The notes under the pieces: generated by a model
Told to the model about the DNA's origin: nothing
Seen by the model: only the letters and a program-made list of their open reading frames with translations
Database searches by the model: none
NCBI GenBank assembly: GCA_003158585.1
Contig: PMKE01000071.1
Location: 114,895 to 178,894, forward strand
Length of the DNA: 64,000 nucleotides
Origin: Alphaproteobacteria bacterium
GTDB lineage: Bacteria; Pseudomonadota; Alphaproteobacteria; Micropepsales; Micropepsaceae
Reading direction: 5' to 3'
In this document: piece after piece, positions 31,719-41,743 of the stretch
Layout of the letters: each line of letters opens with the position of its first letter
Numbering within the stretch: position 1 is the first letter of the stretch
Position numbers and translations under genes: made by a program

Positions 31719-32135
31719 TCAGTCGTCCCGGTAGACCTTCTCGCGCCGCTCGTGTCGCTCCTGCGCCTCGATCGAAAGCGTGGCGATGGGGCGCGCATCC
31801 AGCCTTTTCAGCGAGATCGGTTCGCCCGTCTCCTCGCAGAACCCGTAGGAGCCGTCCTCGATCCGGCGCAGCGCCGAGTCGATCTTCGAGATCAGCTTGC
31901 GCTGGCGGTCGCGCGTGCGCAGTTCGAGTTGGCGCTCGGCCTCTGTCGAGGCGCGGTCGGCCAGATCGGCGTGCGGCACGGTTTCGGCTTGCAAATTCTG
32001 GATCGTCTCGCGGCTCTCGCGGAGAATCTCGTCTTTCCAGTTGAGAAGCTTGCGCCGGAAATACTCGCGCTGCTTCTCGTTCATGAAGGGCTCGCTTTCC
32101 GACGGCCTGTAGCCGGACGGAAGTTGGGTACCCAT
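31719..32135 (-). CDS. dksA: RNA polymerase-binding transcription factor DksA
   Basis: A 138-residue regulator that enters the RNA polymerase secondary channel and works with ppGpp. The coiled-coil tip has the D-x-x-D-x-A motif in HADLADRASTE. The zinc-finger region reads YGFCEETGEPISLKRLDARPIA, with one of the four cysteines of E. coli DksA; loss of the others is usual in alphaproteobacteria. The second ATG (MNEKQREYF) is an alternative start about 17 codons in. Confidence 0.93.
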   Translation of the reverse strand: MGTQLPSGYRPSESEPFMNEKQREYFRRKLLNWKDEILRESRETIQNLQAETVPHADLADRASTEAERQLELRTRDRQRKLISKIDSALRRIEDGSYGFCEETGEPISLKRLDARPIATLSIEAQERHERREKVYRDD

Positions 32136-32649
32136 GCACTCTCCCTTCGGACAAAGCCGCTCGATGCGCGGGGGTTATAGCGGCCCAATGGTTACGCTTC
32201 AATCAAGATTGCGAGACGGTGTTAAGACCGAAAAACGTCCCCGATCAAGGCGTTGAATGCCGTACCGGCGACCTGCGTCAAGGTTGACGCAGCGGGCTAC
32301 CTCCGGTCGACGAAGGCCGTCAGTGCCGCGAGCACGATATTGGCGGCAGGCCGGAAGGGCTGACCGCGCGGCGACACCCGGCACGGACCAGCCGACATCT
32401 ACCCGCGGCGAACCGCAGCCGGAGCGGCAACGACCTAGTCTTGCTGCGAACGGCACGCCGTAATGGCCGGTGAAGATGATTATCCTCCGCAGGCCGCGAT
32501 CCTGGCTGGGAATGGGAACGGTCGTTGTTTCCGGGCGAATTTGCGCTTACGGACAAGGGGACAACGGGGGGCAGAGAGCGCCGCCGCACGGGGTGGACAC
32601 TGGGGAAGCAATGGCCTATATCCCCGCACCCCTTTCAAGGGCCCCATGA
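32136..32649. other. 514-base gap with dksA and tRNA promoters
   Basis: No frame in this stretch has a family motif or good start. It must contain the dksA promoter (near 32140-32230) and the promoter of the initiator tRNA. A TTGCGC hexamer at 32541 could be a -35 element, but I see no clear -10 partner. No repeat or hairpin stands out. Confidence 0.5.
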
Positions 32650-32726
<77 letters not shown>

Positions 32727-32856
32727 GCACGAACATGAAGGCCGGTCTGTACCGGCCTTCTTTCGTATGGGCGGCGCCTGCCGTATTAAAGTAGGATCAG
32801 TACAAGGCCATTCGAAATTCGCATATAGTCCGCCCGGCGGCGCCACTTTTCGAAAC

Positions 32857-35800
32857 ATGTCCAACAAACCGGTTTTTTTCGACGACACAGGCCGACGCGC
32901 TGCGCACTTCTCCACTCTGGGATGGGTCGCCGCGGTCCTAAGCACCATTCTGGGCATCGCTTTCGTGGCGAGCATCCTGGCGATGCAGCAGGTGCCGAGC
33001 CCTCAGCTGCCCGTCCGGATGACGGCGAACAACCAGCTTGTCCGCAAGGCTGTGGCTCCGGCGTTGCTGAGACCGGCTGCCCGGCTCGCCGCCGAAGCGA
33101 GAAAGCGGGAGCTCCGACGGCAAATGAGAAACGCGCACGAGACGCCGGCACGTGCTCTCTCGGCCGCCCTTCGCCCGTCGACCGACAGGCCCCTGAGCCT
33201 CGGCTTCTACGTCAACTGGGACGATGCCAGTTATCCCGCGCTCAGACGTGCCCTTCCCAAGCTGGACTGGGTCTTGCCGAGCTGGCTCTCGCTCGAAGGG
33301 CCCGACATGGCCCTCAAGAGTTCGCTGGACGACAAGGCCCTCAAGCTGGTGCGGGAAACGCGCCCGGCCGTTCCGATTCTCCCTGTGCTGCAGAATGCCA
33401 TTCATGGTGAATGGAACGGTCCCGGCCTGCAAACGCTGCTCGCCGATCCGGCACGCCGGGCAACACTCGAGAAGGGGATCGTAGCTTTTCTTGCGGCTAA
33501 CGAACTGCAAGGCATCGTCGTCGATTTCGAGATGGTGCCGCAGGGCGCACACAAGGACCTCGGCGTGTTTCTGACGGAGTTGTCTGCGGCATTCGCGCCG
33601 CACGGCTGGATCGTCGTTCAGGCCGCACCCTACGACGATGCCGGTTGGCCCTATGCCGTTTACGCCAAGTCCATCGATTACACGATGCTCATGGCTTACG
33701 ACGAACATGACGATAGCAGTCCATCGGGTGCCATCGCCGGACAAACGTGGTTTGAGAATACGCTCGACAAACGGATGCAGGTCCTGGCGCCGAACCGCAC
33801 CATCGTTGCGATAGGCGGTTATGCTTATGATTGGCACGGCGGGGATAATGCCGACGATCTCAGTTTCCAGGACGCCGCCGTCGCGGCGCGCGATTCCGGT
33901 GCCCGGGTCGATTTCGATCCCGACAGCGACAATCCGCATTTCTCCTACATCGAGAACGGCAACGTGAAGCACGATGTCTGGTTCCTGGACGGCGTGACCG
34001 CCTACAACCAAATCCATGCCGCCGATGTCTATCGTCCTGCGGGTTACGCTTTATGGCGGCTCGGCAGCGAGGATTCCTCGATCTGGTCCGTGCTCGGTAG
34101 GCGCTACGGTGCCGGCGCACCCCAGGCACTCGAGAAAATTCCGACCAACCAGGATGTGGACTTCGAAGGCGAAGGAGAGATTCTGCGCGTAGAAGACAAT
34201 CCGGCGCCCGGAAGCCGCAGCTTCGAAATCGACCCGCAAACCGGCGATATCGACGACGAGACCTATACGGTGCTGCCGACCACCTATGTCATCCGCCGCG
34301 CCGGCCTGGTGCCGCATACGCTAGCGTTGACCTTCGACGACGGCCCCGACCCACAATGGACGCCGCAGATTCTCGAGATCCTGAAAGAGAAGAACGTCAA
34401 AGCGACCTTTTTCATCATCGGGGCCAATGCGGAAGCCAATCCCGGCCTCATCCAGCGTATTCTCGATGACGGCAACGAGATCGGAAATCACACCTTCACC
34501 CATCCCAATCTCGCAGAGACCTCCAACGCCGCCGACAGTGTCGAGTTGAATGCGACCCAGCGTCTGTTCCAGGCCTTGACGGGTCGCTCGATGCGGCTGT
34601 TCCGCCCGCCTTATCTGGGCGACGCGGAGCCGGTGACGGAAGAAGAAATCATTCCGGTCGAGATCGCGCAAAACCAGGGCTACATCACCGTCGGCGTGCA
34701 TGTCGATCCCTCGGACTGGGAGAAGCCGACGCTGCCGGAGATGATGCAGCGCGTTTTCAAGGAGGTGAACGATCCCAATCCCGAATTCCGCGGCAATATC
34801 ATTCTTCTGCACGACTCCGGCGGCGACCGTTCCCAGACCGTGGCCCTGCTTCCGGAGTTGATCGATCAGCTGCGTGCCCACGGCTATCATTTCGTGCTGG
34901 TTTCGCAGCTCGCCGGCCTGACCCGCGATCAGGCCATGCCGCCCTTGGCGCCCAGTTTCGAGCTGTTTATCGACCGGCTGGTGTTTCTCACCGTGAGCTG
35001 GGTCGGCAGCGTGCTCTATTACTGCTTCCTGGTCGCGATCTTCCTCGGCATCGGCCGTCTTCTGCTGCTGTGCGGATTGAGCTTATGGAATCGGTGCCGC
35101 GCCCGGGCGGAAGAGGAAGCCTTGCCGCCGGCCGGTCTCCTGCCGGTTTCGGTTATCATTCCAGCCTACAACGAGGAGAAGGTCGTCGCTTCCACCATCG
35201 AGCGGATTCTGAACAGCGACTACGGCAACATCGAAGTCCTCGTCGTCGACGACGGATCGCAGGACAAAACTGCCGACGTCGTGCGCGCGCGTTTCGGCGG
35301 TAACGCCAAAGTTACGCTCGTCAGCGTCGCCAACGGCGGCAAGGCCAGGGCCCTGAACACCGGATTGGCGCGCGCCAAGGGCGACATCGTTGTGGCGCTC
35401 GACGCCGATACCGAATTCAACCGCGATACGATTTCCCGCCTGGTGCGCTGGTTCGGCGATCCTGCCGTCGGCGCCGTGGCCGGCAACGCCAAGGTCGGCA
35501 ACCGGATCAATACCGTCACGCGCTGGCAGGCGCTGGAATACATCGTGGCGCAGAACCTGGAGCGGCGGGCTCTGGCGGCGCTCGGCACGATCACCGTCGT
35601 TCCCGGCGCTGTCGGCGCCTGGCGGCGCGCGGCTTTGGAGGAAATCGGCGGTTATCCGGTCGATACGCTGGCGGAAGATCAGGACCTGACGATCGCCTTG
35701 CAGCGCGCCGGATACAAGGTGCGCTTCGACGGTTCGGCGATTGCCTGGACCGAGGCCCCGGCCACGATGCGCAGCCTCGCCAAGCAGCGTTTCCGCTGGA

Positions 35801-36258
35801 CCTTCGGTACGCTGCAATGCCTCTGGAAATACCGCGATATGACGTTCAATTCGCGCTATCGGGCACTGGGCTTGGTGGCGTTGCCGCAGGTATGGCTGTT
35901 TCAGATTCTGCTGACGGCTCTGGCCCCCGTCGCCGACCTGCTGCTGGTATGGCAGCTCTTGACCCAATGGCTTGCCTACCTTCAGCACGGCGCGGAATTC
36001 TCCAACGACAATCTCGTCACGGTCGCTATCTATTACTGCGTCTTCATGGTGGTCGATTTGACCGCTGCACTGGTCGGCTTCTTCATGGAGAAACGGGAGA
36101 GCTGGAGCCTGTTGTGGTGGCTGATGCTGCAGCGCTTCGGCTATCGTCAGCTGATGTATTACGTCGTGATGCGCTCGATCGCGACGGCCTTGCGGGGGGC
36201 GGTCGTGGGCTGGGGCAAGCTCGAGCGCACCGGAACGGTGAAGCCGCGGCACGCCTGA
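32857..36258 (+). CDS. Three-domain GH18-like / NodB deacetylase / family 2 glycosyltransferase
   Basis: A 1133-residue membrane protein. A helix at about 21-43 is followed by a GH18-like domain (about 112-430) in which the catalytic strand reads GIVVDFEMVP: the D-x-E end is kept but the first aspartate of DxxDxDxE is replaced. A NodB deacetylase follows (about 485-700), with FDDGPD (Asp494/Asp495), HTFTHPN, RPPYLGD and LLHDSGGDR. After two membrane helices comes a GT2 domain (about 765-1000) with IIPAYNEE, VVDDGSQD, DADTEF, EDQDLT and QRFRW, then C-terminal helices. It resembles PgaB plus PgaC in one chain, suggesting synthesis and trimming of a beta-linked amino-sugar polymer. The start at 32857 precedes the anchor. 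Confidence 0.88.
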   Translation: MSNKPVFFDDTGRRAAHFSTLGWVAAVLSTILGIAFVASILAMQQVPSPQLPVRMTANNQLVRKAVAPALLRPAARLAAEARKRELRRQMRNAHETPARALSAALRPSTDRPLSLGFYVNWDDASYPALRRALPKLDWVLPSWLSLEGPDMALKSSLDDKALKLVRETRPAVPILPVLQNAIHGEWNGPGLQTLLADPARRATLEKGIVAFLAANELQGIVVDFEMVPQGAHKDLGVFLTELSAAFAPHGWIVVQAAPYDDAGWPYAVYAKSIDYTMLMAYDEHDDSSPSGAIAGQTWFENTLDKRMQVLAPNRTIVAIGGYAYDWHGGDNADDLSFQDAAVAARDSGARVDFDPDSDNPHFSYIENGNVKHDVWFLDGVTAYNQIHAADVYRPAGYALWRLGSEDSSIWSVLGRRYGAGAPQALEKIPTNQDVDFEGEGEILRVEDNPAPGSRSFEIDPQTGDIDDETYTVLPTTYVIRRAGLVPHTLALTFDDGPDPQWTPQILEILKEKNVKATFFIIGANAEANPGLIQRILDDGNEIGNHTFTHPNLAETSNAADSVELNATQRLFQALTGRSMRLFRPPYLGDAEPVTEEEIIPVEIAQNQGYITVGVHVDPSDWEKPTLPEMMQRVFKEVNDPNPEFRGNIILLHDSGGDRSQTVALLPELIDQLRAHGYHFVLVSQLAGLTRDQAMPPLAPSFELFIDRLVFLTVSWVGSVLYYCFLVAIFLGIGRLLLLCGLSLWNRCRARAEEEALPPAGLLPVSVIIPAYNEEKVVASTIERILNSDYGNIEVLVVDDGSQDKTADVVRARFGGNAKVTLVSVANGGKARALNTGLARAKGDIVVALDADTEFNRDTISRLVRWFGDPAVGAVAGNAKVGNRINTVTRWQALEYIVAQNLERRALAALGTITVVPGAVGAWRRAALEEIGGYPVDTLAEDQDLTIALQRAGYKVRFDGSAIAWTEAPATMRSLAKQRFRWTFGTLQCLWKYRDMTFNSRYRALGLVALPQVWLFQILLTALAPVADLLLVWQLLTQWLAYLQHGAEFSNDNLVTVAIYYCVFMVVDLTAALVGFFMEKRESWSLLWWLMLQRFGYRQLMYYVVMRSIATALRGAVVGWGKLERTGTVKPRHA

Positions 36259-36262
36259 TCTT

Positions 36263-37651
36263 TCAGCGCGGCACGTAGAAGGCGCCGTAGTCGTCGGCGT
36301 GATCGAGCCGGTAGGAACGCTGCATCGCGCGGTCGACGTTATCCCCGAGCGAATCCGGCGAATCGGGATCGAACTGGATGACGGCAAAACGCCGTGCCTC
36401 GATCAGGTGGGCCAGCTCGGCGTCGCTGCGCGCGCCCGTCTCGAATGCCTCACCCGTGTTGAAGACATCGACCGTCGCCCGTTTGCGTGCCCAGTAGCAG
36501 AACGCCAGCGTTTCGCAGATGGCCGGACCCGGGTGCACCGCCAGAAAGGCGATGTCGGCACGGGCCATTAGCACTTCGTCGTTCATGGGATGAAGCCAGT
36601 AATCCGCCTCGGACATGGTATCTGCGGCAGCGAGCAAGACCGGAGCAGCGAAAGCTGCGGCGGCCAGGGCGCCGCGAACGCCATCCGCAAGCCGGTTCAG
36701 CGCAAGGGCCGCAGCCAAGGCCAGCGCGATGTCCGCGTCGAACATCGCATTGACGTCGACGCCCGCCCCGCCCAGGAAACCCATGCCGAGCACGAGGCCG
36801 ACGGCGACGTAGATCGCACAGAGGCGGACTTGGGGATCGGGCCAGCGCCGGGCGCAGAGGACTGCAAGTCCCGCCAATGGTACGCCACTCCATTCCAGCC
36901 ATTCCTTGAGGCCGGTCCACAGTTGCGCGAAGGAATAGCTACGCGGAGACAGAAGGTGTGCCGGCAGTCCCGATCCGTAGGCGAGACGGAAGACGACAAG
37001 TCCTGCCGCCAGGAAGCAAACTCCGAAAGCGGCCAGACGCAAGGCGCTTTTCCGCTCGTGGAACGCGAGCCACGCCGTCATGGCGAGCGCCATCGCGATC
37101 ACGTTGTGCTTGACGAAGACTGCGAGCACGAACAACGCCGCCGCCGCAACCAGCCTTTCCGTGTCGCGTGGCTCGCGCAGCAGCAGAACGAATCCTGCCA
37201 TGGCGATTGCCTGCGCCAGGAGTTGCGGGTCGTCCATGCCTACATAATCGGTGAAGACGAGCATGCCGGCCGCGTAGAACAGTGCGGCGAAGGCAGCCTG
37301 CCGGCGTGCGCACGCCATGCGCCGCGCGGCTGCATAGATGCCGGCTACTACCCCCATTAGGGCGAGGAGGGAAACGACGCGGCCCGCAACGATCATGTCG
37401 CCAAGAAATTGTCCGACCCCGCCGACAAGATAGAACGACAAGGGCGGATAGTTGTTGACCATGAAGCTGTGCGGATCGGGATAAAGCGCCCCGCCGCCCA
37501 TCGCCGCGGCGGCATGATAGGCGTTCCAGCCTTCATTGGGATCCAGTGGAACGTGCAGGAAGAGGATTGCGACGACGCGCGCTATTCCCGCCGCGCAAAA
37601 CGCCGCCAGCACGGCAACGACCAGAAGCGACATGGCACGATTCGGGTTCAT
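36263..37651 (-). CDS. ArnT/GT39-like multispanning glycosyltransferase
   Basis: A 462-residue inner-membrane protein with about ten hydrophobic helices. The first periplasmic loop has LDPNEGWNAYHAAAAM and MVNNYPPLSFYLVG, which correspond to the acidic-motif loop of polyprenyl-phosphate-sugar glycosyltransferases (GT39/GT83). These transfer sugars from undecaprenyl carriers to lipids or proteins. It overlaps the next membrane-protein gene by four bases (ATGA) and is convergent with the GH18/NodB/GT2 gene. Acceptor unknown. Confidence 0.7.
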   Translation of the reverse strand: MNPNRAMSLLVVAVLAAFCAAGIARVVAILFLHVPLDPNEGWNAYHAAAAMGGGALYPDPHSFMVNNYPPLSFYLVGGVGQFLGDMIVAGRVVSLLALMGVVAGIYAAARRMACARRQAAFAALFYAAGMLVFTDYVGMDDPQLLAQAIAMAGFVLLLREPRDTERLVAAAALFVLAVFVKHNVIAMALAMTAWLAFHERKSALRLAAFGVCFLAAGLVVFRLAYGSGLPAHLLSPRSYSFAQLWTGLKEWLEWSGVPLAGLAVLCARRWPDPQVRLCAIYVAVGLVLGMGFLGGAGVDVNAMFDADIALALAAALALNRLADGVRGALAAAAFAAPVLLAAADTMSEADYWLHPMNDEVLMARADIAFLAVHPGPAICETLAFCYWARKRATVDVFNTGEAFETGARSDAELAHLIEARRFAVIQFDPDSPDSLGDNVDRAMQRSYRLDHADDYGAFYVPR

Positions 37652-39213
37652 ATCCTGCCACAGGCGGATGTCGGGTGGACGTCGTAAAGCGAGTAGAAAC
37701 TTCCCGCATGACGCAGCGTGAGGAAGGCCGGGACATCGCTCGGCTTGCCGTCACCGGTGACGACCACCGCAATATTATAGTGACACTGGAAGAACTTGAG
37801 ATACGGAAACATCTCTTCGATGTCGGAATCTCCGTTGTCCTGGCCCAAGGACAGGGCTTCGAGTTCCGTCACGTCGGGCGGCGAACCCTGTTCGGCACTG
37901 CTCGCCGCCAGCCTGTCGTAGGGCGGTCTCAATTGCACGACATGCTGTCCCTTGGTGGCGAACATGAGGGACGTGAAGGCGCCGCGATCCGGGATGGCGA
38001 ATTCCGCCATGTGCCAATAGGGCTGGTCGGGAGCTTCGTCGAGCGCGTTGCTGTCGACGACCGTCACGATCCTGGAACCCTGCGAAATCTGCGAAATTGC
38101 CGCACGAAATTCCTGGTATTGCTTGTCGGTGCCCATCCAGCTCAGGGCCATCGTCGCGGAAATCCAGCAGGCGACCAGAAGCAAAGCCGCGCCCAAAGCC
38201 GCCGCTGTACGCTTGCCGATGTTCCATTCCATCGCCGCGAACACCATCACGCCCAGCACCGCCGGCAGCCGCAGATCGACGCCCCAGCCGCCCAGCGCCC
38301 ATTCCGGCGAGACCAGCGTCAGCAGCGCCAGCATCAGCACGAGGGGTGTCAGAACCGGAAGCATCTTCAGCTTGCCGTAAGCGAAGCCCGCGAACACCAG
38401 GATCGCCAGCGCGCCGATCAACAGATAGGCCGGTTCGCTGTAAGAGGATTGGATGGTGGCTGCGAGACGGTCGCCGATCGTATCGCCGAAATCGAACGCG
38501 AACTCGTTGCTGCCGGTCCCGGCCGGTTTGAGGAACAAGAAAGCGATAGCGGCCGGAAGAAAAATCAGAACGAGAGGAAATACACGCTTGGCCAAGGCGG
38601 CAAACGACCATTTCTGTTCTTCCCAGGCCCGGGTTGCTTCATAGCAACCGGCCATCGCCAGGAAGATCACGGCGCCAATCAGATGACAGGCGTAAAGCGC
38701 TGTCGCAGCCAGGGCAAAACCGGCAAGCGTGAAGGGTCCGCGCCTCTTGTCCGTCCAAATCCAGGCGGCAAACACGACGAACGAAAGTCCGGCAGCGAAA
38801 GTGTAGTTGAAGAATCCCCAGGTAAAATTCGCGTTATAGGCAAAGAACGCTCCGGCCAGCGGCTCCGGGCCAAGCCTTCCCGTCGCGGCGCGCTGGATGG
38901 CGGCCGGGCCGAGAACCCACATCGCCACCGCGGCGCTGAGGAAGAGTTTGATGGCCGCGTTCAGCGGCATCACTTTGCCGAGCAGCGGCACAGCCAGCTC
39001 GGACGCCAGATTCGGCACGAAAACCCAATGGATGACGTAGAAATTCGCAAGCGGTGCGGCGCGCGCGCCATCCGAGATCAGGGCGAAGCCTGCCAGATGC
39101 GCGGGGTAATCCGGCATGCCCGGTATGTGAACGGCCCAGAGCGGCACGATGAGTAAGCAGGTTGCCGCGATAAGCGCGGCAAGCGGCCAGTTGCGCCCCA
39201 GAAGAGAATCCAT
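37648..39213 (-). CDS. Multispanning membrane protein, probable GT-C-type
   Basis: A 521-residue protein with about ten membrane helices and a periplasmic C-terminal domain of about 120 residues containing several Trp/Tyr/Cys positions. An early loop has HIPGMPDYPAHLAG, which places an aspartate where GT-C enzymes have their catalytic acid. I do not recognise a named family. Its stop overlaps the following GT39-like gene, and CFA synthase lies 12 bases upstream, so the three are probably cotranscribed. Confidence 0.6.
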   Translation of the reverse strand: MDSLLGRNWPLAALIAATCLLIVPLWAVHIPGMPDYPAHLAGFALISDGARAAPLANFYVIHWVFVPNLASELAVPLLGKVMPLNAAIKLFLSAAVAMWVLGPAAIQRAATGRLGPEPLAGAFFAYNANFTWGFFNYTFAAGLSFVVFAAWIWTDKRRGPFTLAGFALAATALYACHLIGAVIFLAMAGCYEATRAWEEQKWSFAALAKRVFPLVLIFLPAAIAFLFLKPAGTGSNEFAFDFGDTIGDRLAATIQSSYSEPAYLLIGALAILVFAGFAYGKLKMLPVLTPLVLMLALLTLVSPEWALGGWGVDLRLPAVLGVMVFAAMEWNIGKRTAAALGAALLLVACWISATMALSWMGTDKQYQEFRAAISQISQGSRIVTVVDSNALDEAPDQPYWHMAEFAIPDRGAFTSLMFATKGQHVVQLRPPYDRLAASSAEQGSPPDVTELEALSLGQDNGDSDIEEMFPYLKFFQCHYNIAVVVTGDGKPSDVPAFLTLRHAGSFYSLYDVHPTSACGRI

Positions 39214-39225
39214 TGCTGTCCGCTG

Positions 39226-40401
39226 TTAAGCCCCGGCGTTTACGAGCTCCACCTGTACTACATCCGTCCGCCCCACGGCAAAGGTCGCCGCACAGATGTT
39301 GAGATAGAACTGCCAGTTGCGCAGGAAACGGTCGTCGTGGCCCATGGCCTTGATCTCGGTGCTGCGCTCGCGCATGCGTGCGGACCACTCCCGCAAAGTC
39401 CTGGCGTAGTCCTTGCCGAAGGCGAACTGGCCCGTGACCTTGAGGCCGGCGCGTTCCGCCTCTTCGCGGAAGCGTTGCAGCGAAGGCAGCATACCGCCCG
39501 GAAAGACATAGTGGCGGATGAAATCGCTGCGCAGCCGGTAGTCGGCAAAGAGATCGTCGCGGATGGTGATCGTCTGGATCAGGGCACGCCCGCCGCGCTT
39601 CAGCCGGTCGGCCACGGCGCGGAAATACTGCGGCCAATACTGCTCGCCGACCGCCTCGAACATCTCGATCGAGACGATCGTGTCGAACAGCCCGCGCGCC
39701 TTGCGATAGTCCTCGAGAACGATGTCGGCGGCGCCCTTCAGGCGCTCGACGGCATAGCGGTATTGCGAGGGGGAGATCGTCAGGCCGGTAATCCTGTGGC
39801 CGTATTGGACCGCCCGTTCGGCGAAGCCGCCCCAGCCGCAGCCGATTTCGAGCACCGAAGCGCCCGGTTTGGCGAAGCGTGCGAGGATTCGTTCGTATTT
39901 GTTCTGTTGCGCCTCTTCCAGCGTGTGCGCCGTGTCGCCGAACAGAGCGGAGGAGTAAGTCATGCTCTTGTCGAGCCACAGCGCGTAGAACTCGTTGCCG
40001 ACGTCGTAATGCGCCTCGATGTTGCGCTTGCTGCCCGCCAGCGAATTGCGCCGGATGAAGCGGTCGCTGACGACGAGTGCCATGCGGCTGAGGAATCCGC
40101 CATGCGCATACTTCGCCATCGTGTCTATGTTCATCAGGAACAGAGAGATGAGCTTCTCGATGTCGTCGGTATCCCAGGCACCGTCGATATAATCCTCGCC
40201 CAGCGCGATGTCGCCGCGCGCCACGATATGGCGCAACACGTCCCAGTCGCGGATGTGAAAGCGTGCCTTGGGACCGGGATTGCGGCCTTCGGCGATGCGA
40301 ACCTCGCCATTGGGCGCGATGAACTCGAGTGTGCCGTACTCCAGATGCGACAACACCTCGTACCAGTGCTTTTCAATGAAGAAGCTGACGAGCGGCGTCA
40401 T
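39226..40401 (-). CDS. Cyclopropane-fatty-acyl-phospholipid synthase family methyltransferase
   Basis: A 391-residue enzyme that methylates double bonds of membrane acyl chains with SAM. It has an N-terminal CFA domain (about 1-110), then YDVGNEFYALWLDKSMTYSSA, the SAM motif VLEIGCGWGGFAERA, GLTISPSQ, and SIEMFEAVGEQYW. The ATG at 40401 is chosen over a TTG at 40425; GAGG lies just upstream. It is divergent from the DPM1-GtrA gene across a 223-base gap. Confidence 0.9.
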   Translation of the reverse strand: MTPLVSFFIEKHWYEVLSHLEYGTLEFIAPNGEVRIAEGRNPGPKARFHIRDWDVLRHIVARGDIALGEDYIDGAWDTDDIEKLISLFLMNIDTMAKYAHGGFLSRMALVVSDRFIRRNSLAGSKRNIEAHYDVGNEFYALWLDKSMTYSSALFGDTAHTLEEAQQNKYERILARFAKPGASVLEIGCGWGGFAERAVQYGHRITGLTISPSQYRYAVERLKGAADIVLEDYRKARGLFDTIVSIEMFEAVGEQYWPQYFRAVADRLKRGGRALIQTITIRDDLFADYRLRSDFIRHYVFPGGMLPSLQRFREEAERAGLKVTGQFAFGKDYARTLREWSARMRERSTEIKAMGHDDRFLRNWQFYLNICAATFAVGRTDVVQVELVNAGA

Positions 40402-40624
40402 AGGGGCCTCCGGCGGCCAGTCCAACTAACGCCTTTATAACCCGCGGGGCAGGGGGCCGGAAACCAATTTACCCCGCTGGGCGCGTGGCGGACGCTACGC
40501 AAACTTATGTAAGTTGTTGAAGTTTATGGTATTGCTTGATGATCGCCGCTGCGTCCCGCGGGCACTTGACGGCGCCACCGCCTGAAGTCAGGAAAGCGCC
40601 CCTCAAGGAGCGATTCTCACCACC

Positions 40625-41743
40625 GTGGAACAGAAGCCGCAGAACCCCGTCCGGCAGGAAACAGAAGTGCTTCTTTCCGTCGTCTTCCCGACCTTCAACG
40701 AGCGGGGAAACGTCGCCGAACTGGTGAAGCGACTCGACAGCACGCTCTCCGCCGTTGCCTGGGAAGCGATCTTCGTCGACGACAATTCTCCCGACGGAAC
40801 CGCCGACGCCGTGAAGGCGATGGCGCAGCGCGATCCGCGCGTCCGCTGCCTGCGCAGGGTGGGCAGGCGCGGCTTGGCCGGGGCCTGCATCGAGGGGATG
40901 CTTTCCTCCAGTGCGCCTTTTGTGGCGGTGATGGACGCCGATCTCCAGCATGACGAGCGCGTGCTGCCGGCCATGCTCGCCAAGCTCCAGTCAGGCGATT
41001 GCGACCTTGTGGCGGCGACGCGCTACGTCGAAGGCGGCAGCGCGGGTTCCTTCAGCAAAAAGCGCGGAAAGATAAGCCGTCTTGCGACGCTGATCACCCG
41101 GCACGTCCTCGGCACCTCGCTCAGCGATCCGATGAGCGGCTTCTTCATGATGCGCCGGGATGTGTTCGACGGCATGGTGGGGCGCCTGTCTCCGGTGGGC
41201 TTCAAGATCCTGATCGACATCGCCACCGCCGGCGAGGGACTGCGCATCGCGGAGCAGCCTTTCTCCTTCGGCACCCGCCAGGAAGGCGAAAGCAAGTTCA
41301 ACGTGCAGATCGGCGTGGAATTCCTCGGCCTCTTGCTGTCGAAGCTGTCGAGGGGGCTGGTCGACCCGCGCTTCATCTTCTTCGCCATCGTGGGCGCCAT
41401 CGGCATCGCGGTGAACCTCGCGGTGTTGAAAGTTTCGCTTCTGGCATGGCCTCTTTCCTTTGAGCTGGCCAAGTCCGTTGCGACCCTCTTCTCCATGGTC
41501 AGCAACTTCCTGCTCAACAACAGCCTGACCTATCGCGACCGTCGACTGCGCGGGTTCGGCCTGCTGCGAGGCTTTATCGGCTTCTGCCTGTTCGGCGCCG
41601 TGGGGGCTATCACGGATATCGGCCTTGCTTCGCAGCTTTACGGCGACCATGAAGTCTGGTGGGTGGCCGGACTGGCTGGCTCCGTCATGGGTGTGCTGTG
41701 GAACTACGCCATGTCCAGCATGTTCATCTGGCGCACGCGATGA
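40625..41743 (+). CDS. Dolichol-phosphate-mannose-synthase-like glycosyltransferase fused to GtrA domain
   Basis: A 372-residue protein. Residues about 15-235 are a GT2 domain of the DPM1 type (VVFPTFNERGNVAELV, DDNSPDGT, MDADLQHD, DPMSGFFMMRR). Residues about 248-370 form a four-helix GtrA membrane domain. Such enzymes load a sugar onto undecaprenyl phosphate and the GtrA part helps flip it. The start is a GTG with AAGGAG eleven bases upstream. The stop overlaps the GT39 gene, its likely user of the lipid-linked sugar. Confidence 0.88.
   Translation: MEQKPQNPVRQETEVLLSVVFPTFNERGNVAELVKRLDSTLSAVAWEAIFVDDNSPDGTADAVKAMAQRDPRVRCLRRVGRRGLAGACIEGMLSSSAPFVAVMDADLQHDERVLPAMLAKLQSGDCDLVAATRYVEGGSAGSFSKKRGKISRLATLITRHVLGTSLSDPMSGFFMMRRDVFDGMVGRLSPVGFKILIDIATAGEGLRIAEQPFSFGTRQEGESKFNVQIGVEFLGLLLSKLSRGLVDPRFIFFAIVGAIGIAVNLAVLKVSLLAWPLSFELAKSVATLFSMVSNFLLNNSLTYRDRRLRGFGLLRGFIGFCLFGAVGAITDIGLASQLYGDHEVWWVAGLAGSVMGVLWNYAMSSMFIWRTR

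Noticed and set aside
31719-32135. Loss of three zinc-finger cysteines in DksA as a novelty
   Set aside because: Cysteine-poor DksA is normal in alphaproteobacteria, so it is not a finding.
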